64,000 nt of DNA from Rhodospirillales bacterium (GCA_016793925.1 JAEULH010000041.1:1-64000), one strand, 5' to 3'. Counted from the stretch's first letter, positions 49,055 to 59,348 are shown. Numbers and translations are program-made. The notes: generated by a model not told the origin, from the sequence alone.

Positions 49055-50737
49055 CTAGCCGCGCGTCAGCGGACGATATTTGATGCGGTGCGGCTGATCC
49101 GCGTCGGCGCCAAGACGGCGGTGACGGTCGGCTTCGTAATCCTGATAGTTGCCTTCGAACCAGACGACCTGACTGTCGCCCTCGAAGGCGAGGATGTGCG
49201 TGGCGATGCGGTCGAGAAACCATCGATCGTGGCTGATGACGACGGCGCAGCCGGCGAAATCGATCAGCGCGTCTTCCAGCGCTCGCAGCGTTTCGACATC
49301 GAGATCGTTGGTCGGTTCGTCCAGCAGCAGGACGTTGGCGCCCGACTTCAGCACCTTGGCCAGATGGACGCGGTTGCGCTCGCCGCCGGATAGCTGGCCC
49401 ACCGGTTTCTGCTGGTCCGGACCTTTGAAGTTGAACTGGCCGACATAGGCGCGGCTCGCGATCCTGGACTTGCCGAGCTCGATCTCGTCGAGGCCGCCGG
49501 AGATCTCCTGCCACACGGAATGCGCGCCTTTCAGTCCTTCACGCGACTGGTCGACATACCCGAGAACGACGGTCTCACCGACCTTGAGGGTCCCGTCGTC
49601 CGGTTTTTCCTCGTTGCTGATCATGCGGAACAGCGTCGTCTTGCCGGCGCCGTTCGGCCCGATCACGCCGACAATGCCGCCCGGCGGCAGGCGGAAGCTG
49701 AGATCCTCTATGAGCAGCCTGCCGCCCATGACCTTGCGCAGTGACTCGGCCTCGATCACGTTGGCACCGAGGCGCGGTCCGGGCGGAATGACGATCTGGG
49801 CGCTGCCGATGGGCCGATCGCGTGCTTCCGCCAGCATCGTCTCGTAGGCAGCGACGCGCGCCTTCGATTTCGCCTGCCGAGCCCGCGGCGAGGCGCGAAT
49901 CCACTCCAGTTCGTGCGCAAGGGTGCGCTGTCGCGCCGACTCCTGCTTCTCCTCGACGCTGAGGCGCTTCTGTTTTTGCTCCAGCCAGGACGAATAGTTG
50001 CCCTCGTAGGGGATGCCGCGCCCGCGGTCGAGTTCGAGGATCCAACCGGTGACGTTGTCGAGGAAGTAGCGGTCGTGGGTGATGACCATCACGGTGCCGC
50101 TGTAGTCGCGGAGGAAGCGCTCGAGCCAGGCCACGGACTCGGCGTCGAGATGGTTGGTCGGTTCGTCGAGGAGAAGCATGTCCGGATGCTCGAGCAGCAA
50201 CCGGCACAGCGCGACGCGGCGACGCTCGCCGCCAGAAAGGGTGGCGACGTTGGCATCGCCGGGCGGGCAGCGCAACGCGTCCATGGCGATGTCGATGGTC
50301 CGCTCGAGCTCCCAGCCGCCGGCCGCGTCGATCTTCTCCTGCAACTCCCCCTGCTCTTCGAGAAGCGCCGCCATCTCGTCGTCCTCGAGCGGCTCGGCGA
50401 AACGGGCGCTGATGGCGTTGAACCGATCCAGTACGGCGAGGGTGCCGGCGACCGCCTCCATGACGTTTTCAAGGACGGTCTTGTCGGGGTCGAGCAGGGG
50501 TTCCTGCGGCAGGTAGCCGACGCTTACGCCGTCCGCGGCCCAGGCCTCTCCCGAAAAGCCGGTGTCGAGGCCAGCCATGATCTTCAGCAGCGTCGATTTT
50601 CCGGCGCCGTTGATCCCGATCACGCCGATCTTGGCGCCCGGCAGGAACGACAACGTCACGCCCTTGAGAACCTCGCGACCGCCGGGGAAGGTCCTGGTCA
50701 GGCCCTTCATGACATACACGTACTGGTAAGCCGCCAT
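49055..50737 (-). CDS. ettA: Energy-dependent translational throttle protein EttA (ABC-F)
   Basis: 560 aa from the ATG at 50737 (GAAGGTGG upstream). Two ABC domains: [32 protein letters not shown] and [32 protein letters not shown]. The EttA arm insertion in domain 1 ([23 protein letters not shown], quoted in part) and the linker [25 protein letters not shown] are diagnostic. EttA binds the ribosomal E site and couples the ATP/ADP ratio to the first peptide bond. Opposite in strand and separate from the SRPBCC gene. It is distinct from the other ABC-F gene at 10.4 kb, which has a Uup C-terminus. Confidence 0.93.
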   Translation of the reverse strand: MAAYQYVYVMKGLTRTFPGGREVLKGVTLSFLPGAKIGVIGINGAGKSTLLKIMAGLDTGFSGEAWAADGVSVGYLPQEPLLDPDKTVLENVMEAVAGTLAVLDRFNAISARFAEPLEDDEMAALLEEQGELQEKIDAAGGWELERTIDIAMDALRCPPGDANVATLSGGERRRVALCRLLLEHPDMLLLDEPTNHLDAESVAWLERFLRDYSGTVMVITHDRYFLDNVTGWILELDRGRGIPYEGNYSSWLEQKQKRLSVEEKQESARQRTLAHELEWIRASPRARQAKSKARVAAYETMLAEARDRPIGSAQIVIPPGPRLGANVIEAESLRKVMGGRLLIEDLSFRLPPGGIVGVIGPNGAGKTTLFRMISNEEKPDDGTLKVGETVVLGYVDQSREGLKGAHSVWQEISGGLDEIELGKSRIASRAYVGQFNFKGPDQQKPVGQLSGGERNRVHLAKVLKSGANVLLLDEPTNDLDVETLRALEDALIDFAGCAVVISHDRWFLDRIATHILAFEGDSQVVWFEGNYQDYEADRHRRLGADADQPHRIKYRPLTRG

Positions 50738-51025
50738 TGCTGCCGCCACCTTCGTCAAATTCGGGAGAGGTGCTGGTGTTACCCGCTACGCGGCGTCGGG
50801 ATCAAGGGCCTTGCGCGCAGGAGCCAGGGGAAGGCGGCCGAACCCGGTCCTTACGCGACGAATTCTGCCGACATTGCGCCCGTTTGCGACCCGGCGCGGA
50901 TCCGACGGCGGTCCGGCGGAGGGCGTTGTTGCGTGCGCGAACAGGCTCGCCGATAATGATGAGCTGAGCGCGATCCGCCGAAGTCGGCGGCATGGCGCAT
51001 CATTGACGCGCGGGGAGAAAAGCAG

Positions 51026-51427
51026 ATGGAGAGAAAAGGCCTCAGGATTGCCGTTCTGGCTGCAGCGGTGGTCATGTCGGCCGCCACGGCGCGGGCGCAG
51101 ATGCCGGCCGGCGACGCGGCCAGGGGTGAGCAGGTCTTCAAGAAATGCAGCGCCTGCCACTCGGCTGAGCCCGGAAAGCACAAGGTTGGACCCTCGTTGT
51201 ACGGGGTCGTCGGCCGCAAGGCAGGGTCGACCGATTTCTCGCGATACGTCGGGCTCAAGGGCGCCGACTTTGTCTGGACCGAAGAGAACATCTTCGAGTA
51301 CCTGCCCGACCCGACGGCCTTCATCAAGAGCAAGACGAGCAACCCACGTAGCGGCATGGCCTACAAGCTTCCGGACGCGCAGGATCGCGCCGATGTCATT
51401 GCCTATCTCAAGACCCTGAGCAACTAG
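51026..51427 (+). CDS. Class I cytochrome c (c2-like)
   Basis: 133 aa; ATG with GGGGAG upstream. A signal peptide ends ARAQ near residue 25. Heme site CSACH (with GEQVFKKCSACHS) and a likely axial Met in SGMAYKLPDAQDRADVIAYL. KVGPSLYGVVGRKAG is typical of c2/mitochondrial-type cytochromes. It carries electrons in the periplasm. The gene is followed by a second cytochrome c gene. Confidence 0.88.
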   Translation: MERKGLRIAVLAAAVVMSAATARAQMPAGDAARGEQVFKKCSACHSAEPGKHKVGPSLYGVVGRKAGSTDFSRYVGLKGADFVWTEENIFEYLPDPTAFIKSKTSNPRSGMAYKLPDAQDRADVIAYLKTLSN

Positions 51428-51465
51428 GTGCGGCGCTGCACGCGTCGCGCGGTCCGTTCGGGACG

Positions 51466-51870
51466 GTGAAGGCGCGCGCGCTCGCTCTCGCTCTCATCGT
51501 CGCGATGCCCGTTATCGGCGCCGGCTCGCCCGCAGCCGGCGCCGCTCAGGATGATGTACGGCCGGGTGACGCTGCGCGCGGGGCCCAGGTTTTCGACCAT
51601 TCGTGCGCCGTTTGCCACAGCCCGATCGCGGGCCTGCACAAGGAAGGTCCGTCGTTGGCCGGCGTCTACGGTCGGCGCGCAGGCTCGGTCCCGTTCTTCG
51701 CCCATTATCGCGCGCTGCGCGGTCTCGATGTCGTCTGGGACGAGCAGACGCTGGACGCATGGCTCGCCGATCCCAGGGCTTTTGCCGGCGGGGACACAGC
51801 GATGTCGGTGAAGCTCCCCGACGCGCAGGCCCGCGCCGACGTGATCGCCTATCTCAAGACCCTGAAGTAG
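51466..51870 (+). CDS. Class I cytochrome c, second of the tandem pair
   Basis: 134 aa from a GTG at 51466, 38 bp after the first cytochrome gene. Signal peptide (about 1-27), heme site CAVCH (QVFDHSCAVCHS), EGPSLAGVYGRRAGS and a likely axial Met in TAMSVKLPDAQARADVIAYL. It aligns with the neighbour across its length and seems to come from a tandem duplication; the shared end DAQxRADVIAYLKTL supports that. Redox partners are not known. Confidence 0.85.
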   Translation: MKARALALALIVAMPVIGAGSPAAGAAQDDVRPGDAARGAQVFDHSCAVCHSPIAGLHKEGPSLAGVYGRRAGSVPFFAHYRALRGLDVVWDEQTLDAWLADPRAFAGGDTAMSVKLPDAQARADVIAYLKTLK

Positions 51871-51912
51871 GCCGCGTAGCGCACGCATTGCCGAGAATTT
51901 TGCGAAGTCGCG

Positions 51913-52341
51913 TCAGCCGCGGACAACGAGCACCGAGCACGCGGCATGACGGACGACCCGGGCGGCGTTGGGGCCGAGAAGGTAATCCTTGAGCGCCGGC
52001 CGGTGCGAAGCCATGACGATGAGGTCGGCGCCGATGTCGTCGGCGACCCTGAGGATCTCCTGATAGACCGTGCCCTCGCTGACGATATGCTGGACCCTCA
52101 CATCGTCGGGGACGTGCTTGCGAACGAAGCTGTGCAAGGTCGCGAGCAGGGCGTCGGCGACATTCCTGGCGTAGTCGGCCGGGAAGAACTGGCCGACGAA
52201 CGGCATCGAGAAGTCCGGCGCGATCGTCACGACATGCAGCGTCGATTGGAATGCGCGGCAGTATTCGACCGCCGTGGGCAGCGCTCGGCGCCACGAGCTG
52301 TCTTCGTTCATATCGACGGCCAACAAAATGTCTCGGTACAC
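51913..52341 (-). CDS. Universal stress protein (UspA family) of a TRAP operon
   Basis: 142 aa from a GTG start at 52341 with GGGAGG upstream. A single Usp domain: YRDILLAVDMNEDSSW at the start, VSEGTVYQEILRVADDIGADLIVMASHRP, and LLGPNAARVVRHAACSVLVVRG (given in parts). The full GxxG..GS nucleotide loop is reduced to GPNA. It is the last gene of a TAXI-TRAP operon; Usp proteins linked to TRAP transporters (TeaD-type) modulate uptake by nucleotide binding. Its 60-bp spacing from the permease suits co-transcription. Confidence 0.85.
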   Translation of the reverse strand: MYRDILLAVDMNEDSSWRRALPTAVEYCRAFQSTLHVVTIAPDFSMPFVGQFFPADYARNVADALLATLHSFVRKHVPDDVRVQHIVSEGTVYQEILRVADDIGADLIVMASHRPALKDYLLGPNAARVVRHAACSVLVVRG

Positions 52342-52401
52342 GCCCGCCCTCCCCTCGTTCTTCTCCTCGTTCTCGTTCGCTCGGCCCGCGAGGGCGTCGC
52401 C

Positions 52402-54882
52402 CTAGCGGGCCGGCTGCGCGACCGCCTGCGGGTGCGGTTCGCGGCGCCAGCGCAGCCACTGCAGGAAGATGACGAACCCGAGCAGCGCGAACGCGAACGG
52501 CCATACCCACTCCTTGGCCGGGAGATCGAGCTGCCTCACGTCAAACGCGGTCACGTAGTCGCCGAAATCGACACCGACCTTCTCCGCCGGGCTGTTGATG
52601 GCCATGTCGGAGACGTAGTAGCGCCCGTCGGGCTCGCGCTCCAGCGTCAGGCCGTAGGGCTCGTTGGGCGTCGCCGCCGAGCTCTCGGGCGCCTTCAGCA
52701 GGAACAGCTTGTAGCGGTCGCCGTAGCGGGTCTCGCGGGTCACATGCAGGCGAACCTCGCGACCCGGCTCCACCGCCAGTTCGCCCGAAACGAAGCGGTC
52801 CAGCTCGACCGGGGCGAACGGAGGAAAGATGCGGTCCATGATAGCGCCCGGACGAAACAGCGCGAGGGCGACGATGAGCAGCATGATCGCTTCGTAGAAC
52901 CGCACCTTGACCAGAAGCCAGCCCTGCGTCGCCGAGCTGAAGCAGAAGATCGCGATCAGCGAAACGAAGAAGATGGCGATGCCGTGCAGCCACGACGTCA
53001 CCCCGATCAGCAGCAGCTCGGGATTGAAGATAAAGATGAACGGCAGCAGCCCGGTTCGGATGTCGTAGAGAAAGGCCTGCACGCCGGTGCGCAGCGGGTC
53101 GGCTCGCGATATGGCCGAAGCCGCGAACGCCGCCAGGCAAACCGGCGGCGTCGAGTCGGCCAGAAGGCCGTAATAGAACACGAACAGGTGCACCGCGATC
53201 AGCGGCAGGACGATGCCGGCGGCGCTGCCGAGCTCCACCAGAACGCCGGCCATCAGCGAGGCGACGACGAGGTAGTTGGCCGTCGTCGGCAGGCCCATGC
53301 CGAGGATCAGGCACAGCACCGCGGTCAGGACGAGAAGGATATAGACGTTGCCGCCGGACAGCGCCTCGACGACCCCCACCAGGGCGTTGTTGAGTCCGGT
53401 CGAGGCCACGGCGCCGACGATGATGCCCGCGACCGCGACGGCGACGGCGATGCCGACCATGTTGCGCGCGCCCGCGACCATGCCGGCGTAGATGTTGGCA
53501 AGGCCGACGCCGAGTGCGGCGCCGATGCTGGCCGAGCGATCGCGCATGGCGACGAAGACCGGCTCGATGATCATCAACGCCAACAGCACGACGATGGAGT
53601 AGAAGACTGCGCTGCCTGCGGTCCACTGCTCGATCATGAGCAGATAGACCAGCACCGCCATCGGAATGAGATAGTGGATACCGCTGAGCAGGGTGCTGAA
53701 CAGCCGCGGGATCTCGGCTCGGGTCAGGCCCCTCAGGCCGAGCTTCAGCGCCTCCAGATGGGAGATGTAGAGAAGCGCGAGGTAGGCGAGGATCGCCGGA
53801 ATGAAGGCCGCCTTCACCACCTCGAAGTAGGAGATGCCGAGCAGTTCGGCCATGATGAAGGCGGCCGCGCCCATGATCGGCGGCATCATCTGGCCGTTGG
53901 TCGACGCGGCGACCTCGATGGCGCCGGCCTTGACCGCCGGCAGCCCGGTGCGGACCATGACCGGAATGGTGAAGGTTCCGGTCGTCACCACGTTGGCGAT
54001 CGACGAACCGGAAATCATGCCGGTCATCCCGGAGGCGAGGATCGCCGCCTTGGCCGGGCCGCCGCGGTAGCGGCCGACCATCGCGAACGAGAGGTCGAGG
54101 AAGTACTTGCCGGCGCCGGCCTTGTCCAGCAGCGCGCCGAACATCACAAAGAGGAACACGAAGCTGACCGACACATCGATGGGAATGCCGAAGATGGCCT
54201 CGCCGCTGAACCACTGGTAGCCGATCAGGCGGTTCAGCGAGAGGCCCTTGTGCGAAATGATGGTCGGCATCGACTGGCCGAAGACGGAATAGATCAGAAA
54301 CACGATCGCGACGATGACCAGCGGCAGGCCGATGGCGCGACGGGTCGCTTCAAGCAGGAGAACGATGCCCACGCCGCCGATGATCGCCTCGATGGGCACC
54401 TTCACCCCGAGCATCTCGACGGTCAGCAGGATGCCCTGGCGGCTGACGAGGCCGTCCCAGTTCACGTACAGATAAAGGGTCGTCGCGCACGCCACCGCCG
54501 CCAAAATGAGGTCGTACCACGGCACCCGGTTGGAGGCGAAACGGCGCGCGGCGGGAAAGGTCAGGTAGCAGAGCAGCAAGGCGAACGCGAGGTGGATGGC
54601 CCGCGCCGGCACATCGGTGATGATCCCGATGTTCAGCATGAAGGGAAACGGCGAAGCGATCCACATCTGGAACAGGGACCACACGAACGCGACCAGGCTG
54701 ATCGCGAACGCCAGCCGCGGGCCGTGCTTGTGCCCGGTGTACTCGATATCCTCGAGCTTGCGGTTCAGGGACGCGGCATCCTCGTCCGCGTCGCTGCCGC
54801 TCGCCTCGGTGCCGGCCGCTCCCGGGAGCGGCCTGCGGCCCGGTTCGTCTTCAGGTACGCCGCGCCCCGGTGTTTCCGCCAT
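52402..54882 (-). CDS. TRAP transporter permease, fused 4TM/12TM type
   Basis: 826 aa; ATG with GAGAGGTG upstream. After a polar 70-residue N-terminus come about 18 membrane segments: the small DctQ-like part, then the DctM-like part with GMTGMISGSSIANVVTTGTFTIPVM and GAVASTGLNNALVGVVEAL (each quoted short) and GLPTTANYLVVASLMAGV typical of TRAP TAXI permeases. A hydrophilic 90-residue domain near the C-terminus (about 690-790, PDGRYYVSDMAINSPAEKVG) precedes a last membrane segment. It moves the solute with Na+ across the inner membrane and works with the TAXI binding protein. Confidence 0.92.
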   Translation of the reverse strand: MAETPGRGVPEDEPGRRPLPGAAGTEASGSDADEDAASLNRKLEDIEYTGHKHGPRLAFAISLVAFVWSLFQMWIASPFPFMLNIGIITDVPARAIHLAFALLLCYLTFPAARRFASNRVPWYDLILAAVACATTLYLYVNWDGLVSRQGILLTVEMLGVKVPIEAIIGGVGIVLLLEATRRAIGLPLVIVAIVFLIYSVFGQSMPTIISHKGLSLNRLIGYQWFSGEAIFGIPIDVSVSFVFLFVMFGALLDKAGAGKYFLDLSFAMVGRYRGGPAKAAILASGMTGMISGSSIANVVTTGTFTIPVMVRTGLPAVKAGAIEVAASTNGQMMPPIMGAAAFIMAELLGISYFEVVKAAFIPAILAYLALLYISHLEALKLGLRGLTRAEIPRLFSTLLSGIHYLIPMAVLVYLLMIEQWTAGSAVFYSIVVLLALMIIEPVFVAMRDRSASIGAALGVGLANIYAGMVAGARNMVGIAVAVAVAGIIVGAVASTGLNNALVGVVEALSGGNVYILLVLTAVLCLILGMGLPTTANYLVVASLMAGVLVELGSAAGIVLPLIAVHLFVFYYGLLADSTPPVCLAAFAASAISRADPLRTGVQAFLYDIRTGLLPFIFIFNPELLLIGVTSWLHGIAIFFVSLIAIFCFSSATQGWLLVKVRFYEAIMLLIVALALFRPGAIMDRIFPPFAPVELDRFVSGELAVEPGREVRLHVTRETRYGDRYKLFLLKAPESSAATPNEPYGLTLEREPDGRYYVSDMAINSPAEKVGVDFGDYVTAFDVRQLDLPAKEWVWPFAFALLGFVIFLQWLRWRREPHPQAVAQPAR

Positions 54883-54969
54883 GTTGGCACCTCTCGTCCC
54901 AAAGGTGTGGCTGTGGCAGGGCTGGGCCGGCGCCTCCTCGGGCGAAGAGAACGCCGGCTTCCGCCGGTC

Positions 54970-55992
54970 CTACATGAGGCCTTTCTCTTTGTAGTAGCGC
55001 ATCGCGCCCGGATGGATCGGCGCCGTGAGGCCGTCCGTGACCATCTTCTTCGGATCGAGCTTGGCGAAAGCGGGATGCAGTTCGCGGAAGTCTTCGATGT
55101 TGTCCATGACCGCGCGCGTCACCTCGTAGACGGTCTGCTCGTCCACCTTTTCGCCGGTCACCAGCGTCGCCAGCACGCCGAAAGTCGTCACATCCTTGTC
55201 GGTCGTCTTGTAGGTGCCGGCGGGGATCGTCGCGAACGCGTAATACGGATGCTCGGCAACGAGCTTCTTCTCGACGTCGCCGTCCAGCGAGACGATCCGG
55301 GCGTCGCACCCGTCGGTCGCGACCGCGACGCCGGCATTGGGCACGCCGACCGAATAACCGAACGCGTCGATCTTGCCGTCGCAAAGGGCGTTGGCCTGTT
55401 CGGTCGAGGTCAACTCCGTGGCGATCTGGAAGTCGGAGTTGCTCATGCCGTAGGCGTCCATCAGCACCTCCATCGTGCCCCTTTGGCCGGATCCGGGGTT
55501 GCCGATGTTGACCCGCTTGCCCTTCAGGTCCTTGAACGAATTGATGCCGGAATCCTTGCCGACGATGAGCTGGAACGGTTCGGGATGCAGCGAGAAGACC
55601 GCGCGAAGCCCGGGGAACGGCGGGACCGCGTCCGGCGTGTCGCCCTTCCAGGCGTGGTACTGCCAGTCCGACTGGGCGACGCCGAAATCGAGTTCGCCCT
55701 CCTTGATCTGGCCGATGTTGTAGGTCGATCCGCCCGTCGACGGCGCGGAGCAGCGGATGCCGTGCTGACGGCCCTCCTTGCGCCCCTCGGCGGCCTCTTT
55801 GTGGATGAGGCGGCAGATGGCATTGCCGGCGGCGAAATAGACGCCGGTCGGGCCGCCGGTGCCGATGGTGATGAACACCCGCTTGTCCTGCGCCGAAGCC
55901 GGCGCTCCCGGCAGCATGGCGATCACGGCGCCCACGGCCACAACGGCAGCGAAAAGAGCCGCCGGTCCTTTGCCCAGACCTTTCATCTTCAT
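54970..55992 (-). CDS. TAXI family TRAP transporter solute-binding protein
   Basis: 340 aa from the ATG at 55992, with GAGGAGG 7 bases upstream. Signal peptide (about 1-34, ending ASAQ). TAXI-specific start of the mature part: FITIGTGGPTGVYFAAGNAICRLIH; then GSTYNIGQIKEGELDFGVAQSDW and the KVNIGNPGSGQRGT-like part (here RVNIGNPGSGQRGT). It catches the solute in the periplasm and hands it to the fused permease in the next gene. TAXI proteins often bind glutamate-like or other carboxylated compounds; the ligand here is not known. Confidence 0.92.
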   Translation of the reverse strand: MKMKGLGKGPAALFAAVVAVGAVIAMLPGAPASAQDKRVFITIGTGGPTGVYFAAGNAICRLIHKEAAEGRKEGRQHGIRCSAPSTGGSTYNIGQIKEGELDFGVAQSDWQYHAWKGDTPDAVPPFPGLRAVFSLHPEPFQLIVGKDSGINSFKDLKGKRVNIGNPGSGQRGTMEVLMDAYGMSNSDFQIATELTSTEQANALCDGKIDAFGYSVGVPNAGVAVATDGCDARIVSLDGDVEKKLVAEHPYYAFATIPAGTYKTTDKDVTTFGVLATLVTGEKVDEQTVYEVTRAVMDNIEDFRELHPAFAKLDPKKMVTDGLTAPIHPGAMRYYKEKGLM

Positions 55993-56347
55993 GGGTTTTC
56001 CTCCTCTTCCGTTGCAGACCGACAGCAGTCGCCCGGACAAGGACCCGATCGTCCGCGCTCTGCCGCCAATTGTTTTTGTCCGGCGCCTGGGGGGCGCCGA
56101 AATCAGGCAATTCGACTGTTATTGATCTTCATCGGACAGGCCCTGCATGTGCCTGCCCGCGTCGAATAGACCGACGATCGGGCCAAATTCCCGCGAGCGT
56201 CAGCCGACAGGCTTCGTTGACACTCGATATGCGCATAATACGCGTTTTCGTTGCTGGAAACAAGCGCGCGCTACCGCTAATCGCTTTACGGCAAGGCTGG
56301 ACGTCCCGGGTCCACCCGCTCGCCGACCGCTCAACCCGCGGGCGAAA
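55993..56347. other. Upstream region of the TRAP operon
   Basis: No supported gene on either strand in these 355 bp. It should hold the promoter of the minus-strand TRAP operon. TTGACA (near 56216) and CATAAT occur on the + strand but are too close for a promoter. Confidence 0.35.
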
Positions 56348-57700
56348 CTAGGCTGCGGACGCGATCGCCGCATCCAGCGCGGCGGCAAGCCGCTCGACGA
56401 TAAGGGCGATGTCGTCGTTCGTAACGATGAACGGCGGAGCGAGGAGGACGTGGTCGCCGCGAACGCCGTCGGCGGTCCCTCCGGCCGGATAGCAGATCAG
56501 GCCGCTGGCCATGGCCTCCGACTTGACCCGGGCGTGGAGCCTGAGCGCCGGATCGAAGGGGGCCTTGCTCGCCCGGTCGGCAACCAGTTCGAGGCCACGA
56601 AAGAGGCCGCGGCCGCGGATATCGCCAACGTGGGGATGCGCCGCAAAGCGGTCCTTGAGGGCGGCGGCGAGCGCTTCGCCGCCGCTGCGGACGTTGGCGA
56701 GAAGATCGCGATCGGCAATGGCCCGCTGCACGGCGAGCGCCGCCGCACAAGCGGTTGCGTGGCCCATGTAGGTATGGCCGTGGCGGAAGGCGCCGCTGCC
56801 GCCGGCGAACGCTCCGTAGACCCGCTCGCCGACGAGCACGGCCCCGATCGGCTGGTAGCCGGCGCCGAGCCCTTTCGCCAGGCAGAGCAGATCGGGGGCA
56901 ATCGCCTCCTGCTCGCAGGCGTGCAGCGTCCCGGTCCGACCCATGCCGCACATCACCTCGTCGAGGATCAGCAGGATGCCATGGCGATCGCAGATCTCGC
57001 GGATGCGCCGGAAGTATCCCGGGACCGGAGGGACGGCGCCGAGGGTCGCCCCGACGACGGTCTCGGCAACGAAGGCGATCACGGTTTCGCCACCCACGGC
57101 GGCGATCGTCTGCTCGAGTTCATCGGCGACGCGCCGACCGTAGGCCTCCGGCTCCTCGCCGTCCCGTTGACCGCGGTAGGCGTAGCACGGCGCTATGTGG
57201 CCGGCGTCGGCGAGCAGCGGTTCGTAGGGGGCGCGACGCTCCACATGGCCACCGACCGCGAGCGCCCCCAGGGTGCTGCCGTGGTAGCTCTGCCGACGGG
57301 CGATGAAGCGCCGTCGATCGGGTTGGCCGGCCTCGATCCAGTATTGGCGCGCCATCTTCAGCGCGGCCTCCATGGCCTCCGACCCGCCCGACGTGAAATA
57401 GACGTGCCGGAGGTCGCCAGGCGCGTGGGCGGCGAGATGATCAGCCAGCGCCTCCGCCGGTTCCGAGGTGAAAAACCCGGTGTGGGCGAACGCCAGCCGG
57501 TCGACCTGGGCGACAATGGCGGCGCGCACGTCCGCATCGCTATGGCCGAGGCAGGACACCGCCGCGCCGCCGGACGCGTCGAGGTAGCGCCGCCCCTGCG
57601 CATCGATGATGTACACCCCGTCGCCGCGAACGGCGACGGGCAGAGAGGTCCGCAACGAGCGGTGGAACGCGTGGGTGCGGAAGCGGCCGACGTCGGACAT
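56348..57700 (-). CDS. Class III PLP-dependent aminotransferase
   Basis: 450 aa from the ATG at 57700; the longer frame to 57811 adds a non-conserved tail. Class III (omega) fold-I motifs: YLDASGGAAVSCLGHSDADV, SGGSEAMEAALKMARQYW, ILDEVMCGMGRTGT and PLP Lys276 in LCLAKGLGAGYQPIGA. The family moves amino groups from omega-amines, beta-alanine, taurine or similar to pyruvate or 2-oxoglutarate. The substrate is not fixed by these motifs. It is upstream of the TAXI-TRAP operon on the same strand with a 355-bp gap; a role in using what the transporter imports is plausible. Confidence 0.88.
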   Translation of the reverse strand: MSDVGRFRTHAFHRSLRTSLPVAVRGDGVYIIDAQGRRYLDASGGAAVSCLGHSDADVRAAIVAQVDRLAFAHTGFFTSEPAEALADHLAAHAPGDLRHVYFTSGGSEAMEAALKMARQYWIEAGQPDRRRFIARRQSYHGSTLGALAVGGHVERRAPYEPLLADAGHIAPCYAYRGQRDGEEPEAYGRRVADELEQTIAAVGGETVIAFVAETVVGATLGAVPPVPGYFRRIREICDRHGILLILDEVMCGMGRTGTLHACEQEAIAPDLLCLAKGLGAGYQPIGAVLVGERVYGAFAGGSGAFRHGHTYMGHATACAAALAVQRAIADRDLLANVRSGGEALAAALKDRFAAHPHVGDIRGRGLFRGLELVADRASKAPFDPALRLHARVKSEAMASGLICYPAGGTADGVRGDHVLLAPPFIVTNDDIALIVERLAAALDAAIASAA

Positions 57701-57861
57701 CACGTCGTTCAGGGTAGCCGGCGCAGCCACGGTTCCACAACCCGAAAGGGTGGAGCAAGCGGGACATCGTTCATGCCGCGCCCCGCGATCGCCGGTCCGC
57801 AACACTGCCATCGGCCGGCGCGAACCAGCATGCTCCCCATACGCTCAAATTCCCCCACGAC

Positions 57862-57907
57862 TGGCTGTTAACTTTACAATTTGTTGTTACTACCCGATCA
57901 TATTACC
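57862..57907 (+). promoter_or_regulatory. AT-rich island, probable promoter region of the FadL-type gene
   Basis: A 45-bp stretch with TTAACTTTACAATTTGTTG and CATATTAC is markedly AT-rich for this DNA and lies 85-130 bp before the outer-membrane protein gene, in a divergent region with the aminotransferase. No single -35/-10 pair with good spacing stands out. Confidence 0.4.
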
Positions 57908-57992
57908 CCGCAAGGGTGACACCGGCATTTGATTTGCTGCTCGCGGGCGGCCGGTTCGCGAAGCAGCCGATGCCGTCGAAGGGGGGCTCTGA

Positions 57993-59348
57993 ATGCGTTG
58001 GCGCGTGATTGCGGTTGCCGCCGCCGCGGCGAGCGTTGCCGGCGTCCAGCCGGCCGAGGCGGCCGGCTTCGCGCTGAGGGAGCAGAGCGCCAGCGGCCTC
58101 GGCGGCGCCTTCGCCGGCATGTCCGCTGGCGGCGACGACATCAGCGCGATGTTCTTCAACCCGGCGGTCACGACCCGGACCTCGGGCAACAGCGTCGCGA
58201 CCGCGATCAGCGTGATCGCGCCGCAGTCCAAGATCCGCGGCGCCTCGGGAAGTACGATCACCGGCAGCCCGATCACCGGCGGCAACGGCGGCAGCGATGT
58301 CGCCGACGACGTCGTGCTCCCGGCCTTCTACGCCCTGTGGGATCTCGATCGAACCTTCAACGTCGGCTACAAGCTGCGCTTCGCCCTTGGCGTCAACACC
58401 CCGTTCGGCCTGGAGACCGATTACAACGACGGCTGGGTCGGCCGCTATCACGCCCTCCAAACCAAGCTTTCGACGATCAACGTCAATCCGACGATCGCCT
58501 TCCAACCCGTTCCGGGACTATCGCTGGGCGCGGGCTTGCAGCTTCAGTATGCCGACGCGAAGCTGACCAACGCCGTCGATTTCGGCACCATCGGCGCCGT
58601 GAGCGGCATTCCCGGCGCCGCCCCGGGCCTGCAGGATGGTCGCGCCCGCGTCACCGGCGACGACTGGAGCTACGGCTTTACCCTTGGCGCCCTGGTCGAG
58701 CCATGGTCGGGAACCCGCGTCGGCGTCGGTTACCGCTCGAAGATCGAGCATACGCTGCGCGGGCGGGCCTCGTTCCGGCTCGACGACGCCGGGGTCGGCG
58801 CGGCGTTGTCTGGCGCAACCGGCGCTTTCACCAATACCGACGCCCAGGCCACGATTACGACGCCGGAATCGGTTAACCTCGGCGTCTACCAGGCCCTCGG
58901 CGCTCGCTGGGCGCTCAGCGGCGAGGCGCAGTGGACCCGGTGGAGCCAGTTCAAGGACCTGACGATCAAGTTCGCCAATCCGGCGCAACCCGACAGCTTT
59001 ACCGACGACGATTGGAACGACACTTGGTTTTTCGCCGTTGGCGTGACCTACCGCCCCACCGACGCGTGGACGTTGCGCGCCGGCTACGCCTACGACCAGA
59101 GCCCGGTGCCCAACAAGACCCGATCGCCGCGCATCCCCGACAACGACCGCCACTGGTTGGCACTCGGCGCGAGCTATCGGCCGCTGCCGAACCTCTTGCT
59201 CGCGATCGGGTACACGCACATCTTTGTTCGCGACGCGGATATCGACCTGTCCGCGGCCGCGCCCGGCGAGACGTTCCGCGGCAATTTCAGCGGCAAGGCG
59301 GAAACCTCGATTGACATCGTCTCTGTGCAAGCCGAACTGCGATTTTGA
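57993..59348 (+). CDS. FadL/OmpP1/TodX family outer-membrane transport protein
   Basis: 451 aa. Signal peptide ends AEAA near residue 23, then the FadL N-terminal plug: GFALREQSASGLGGAFAGMSAGGDDISAMFFNPA (shown in part), with the conserved Asn-Pro-Ala. Many amphipathic strands follow, and the last residue is Phe (VQAELRF), as expected for a beta-barrel protein. FadL-type proteins carry long-chain fatty acids or other hydrophobic molecules across the outer membrane. A small periplasmic protein gene lies 84 bp downstream. Confidence 0.9.
   Translation: MRWRVIAVAAAAASVAGVQPAEAAGFALREQSASGLGGAFAGMSAGGDDISAMFFNPAVTTRTSGNSVATAISVIAPQSKIRGASGSTITGSPITGGNGGSDVADDVVLPAFYALWDLDRTFNVGYKLRFALGVNTPFGLETDYNDGWVGRYHALQTKLSTINVNPTIAFQPVPGLSLGAGLQLQYADAKLTNAVDFGTIGAVSGIPGAAPGLQDGRARVTGDDWSYGFTLGALVEPWSGTRVGVGYRSKIEHTLRGRASFRLDDAGVGAALSGATGAFTNTDAQATITTPESVNLGVYQALGARWALSGEAQWTRWSQFKDLTIKFANPAQPDSFTDDDWNDTWFFAVGVTYRPTDAWTLRAGYAYDQSPVPNKTRSPRIPDNDRHWLALGASYRPLPNLLLAIGYTHIFVRDADIDLSAAAPGETFRGNFSGKAETSIDIVSVQAELRF

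Noticed and set aside
51946..56169. A very long open frame on the + strand opposite the TRAP operon (over 1,400 codons)
   Set aside because: It is antisense to three well-supported genes; its product is dominated by Arg, Asp, His, Gln and Val, the usual mirror of GC-rich coding DNA.
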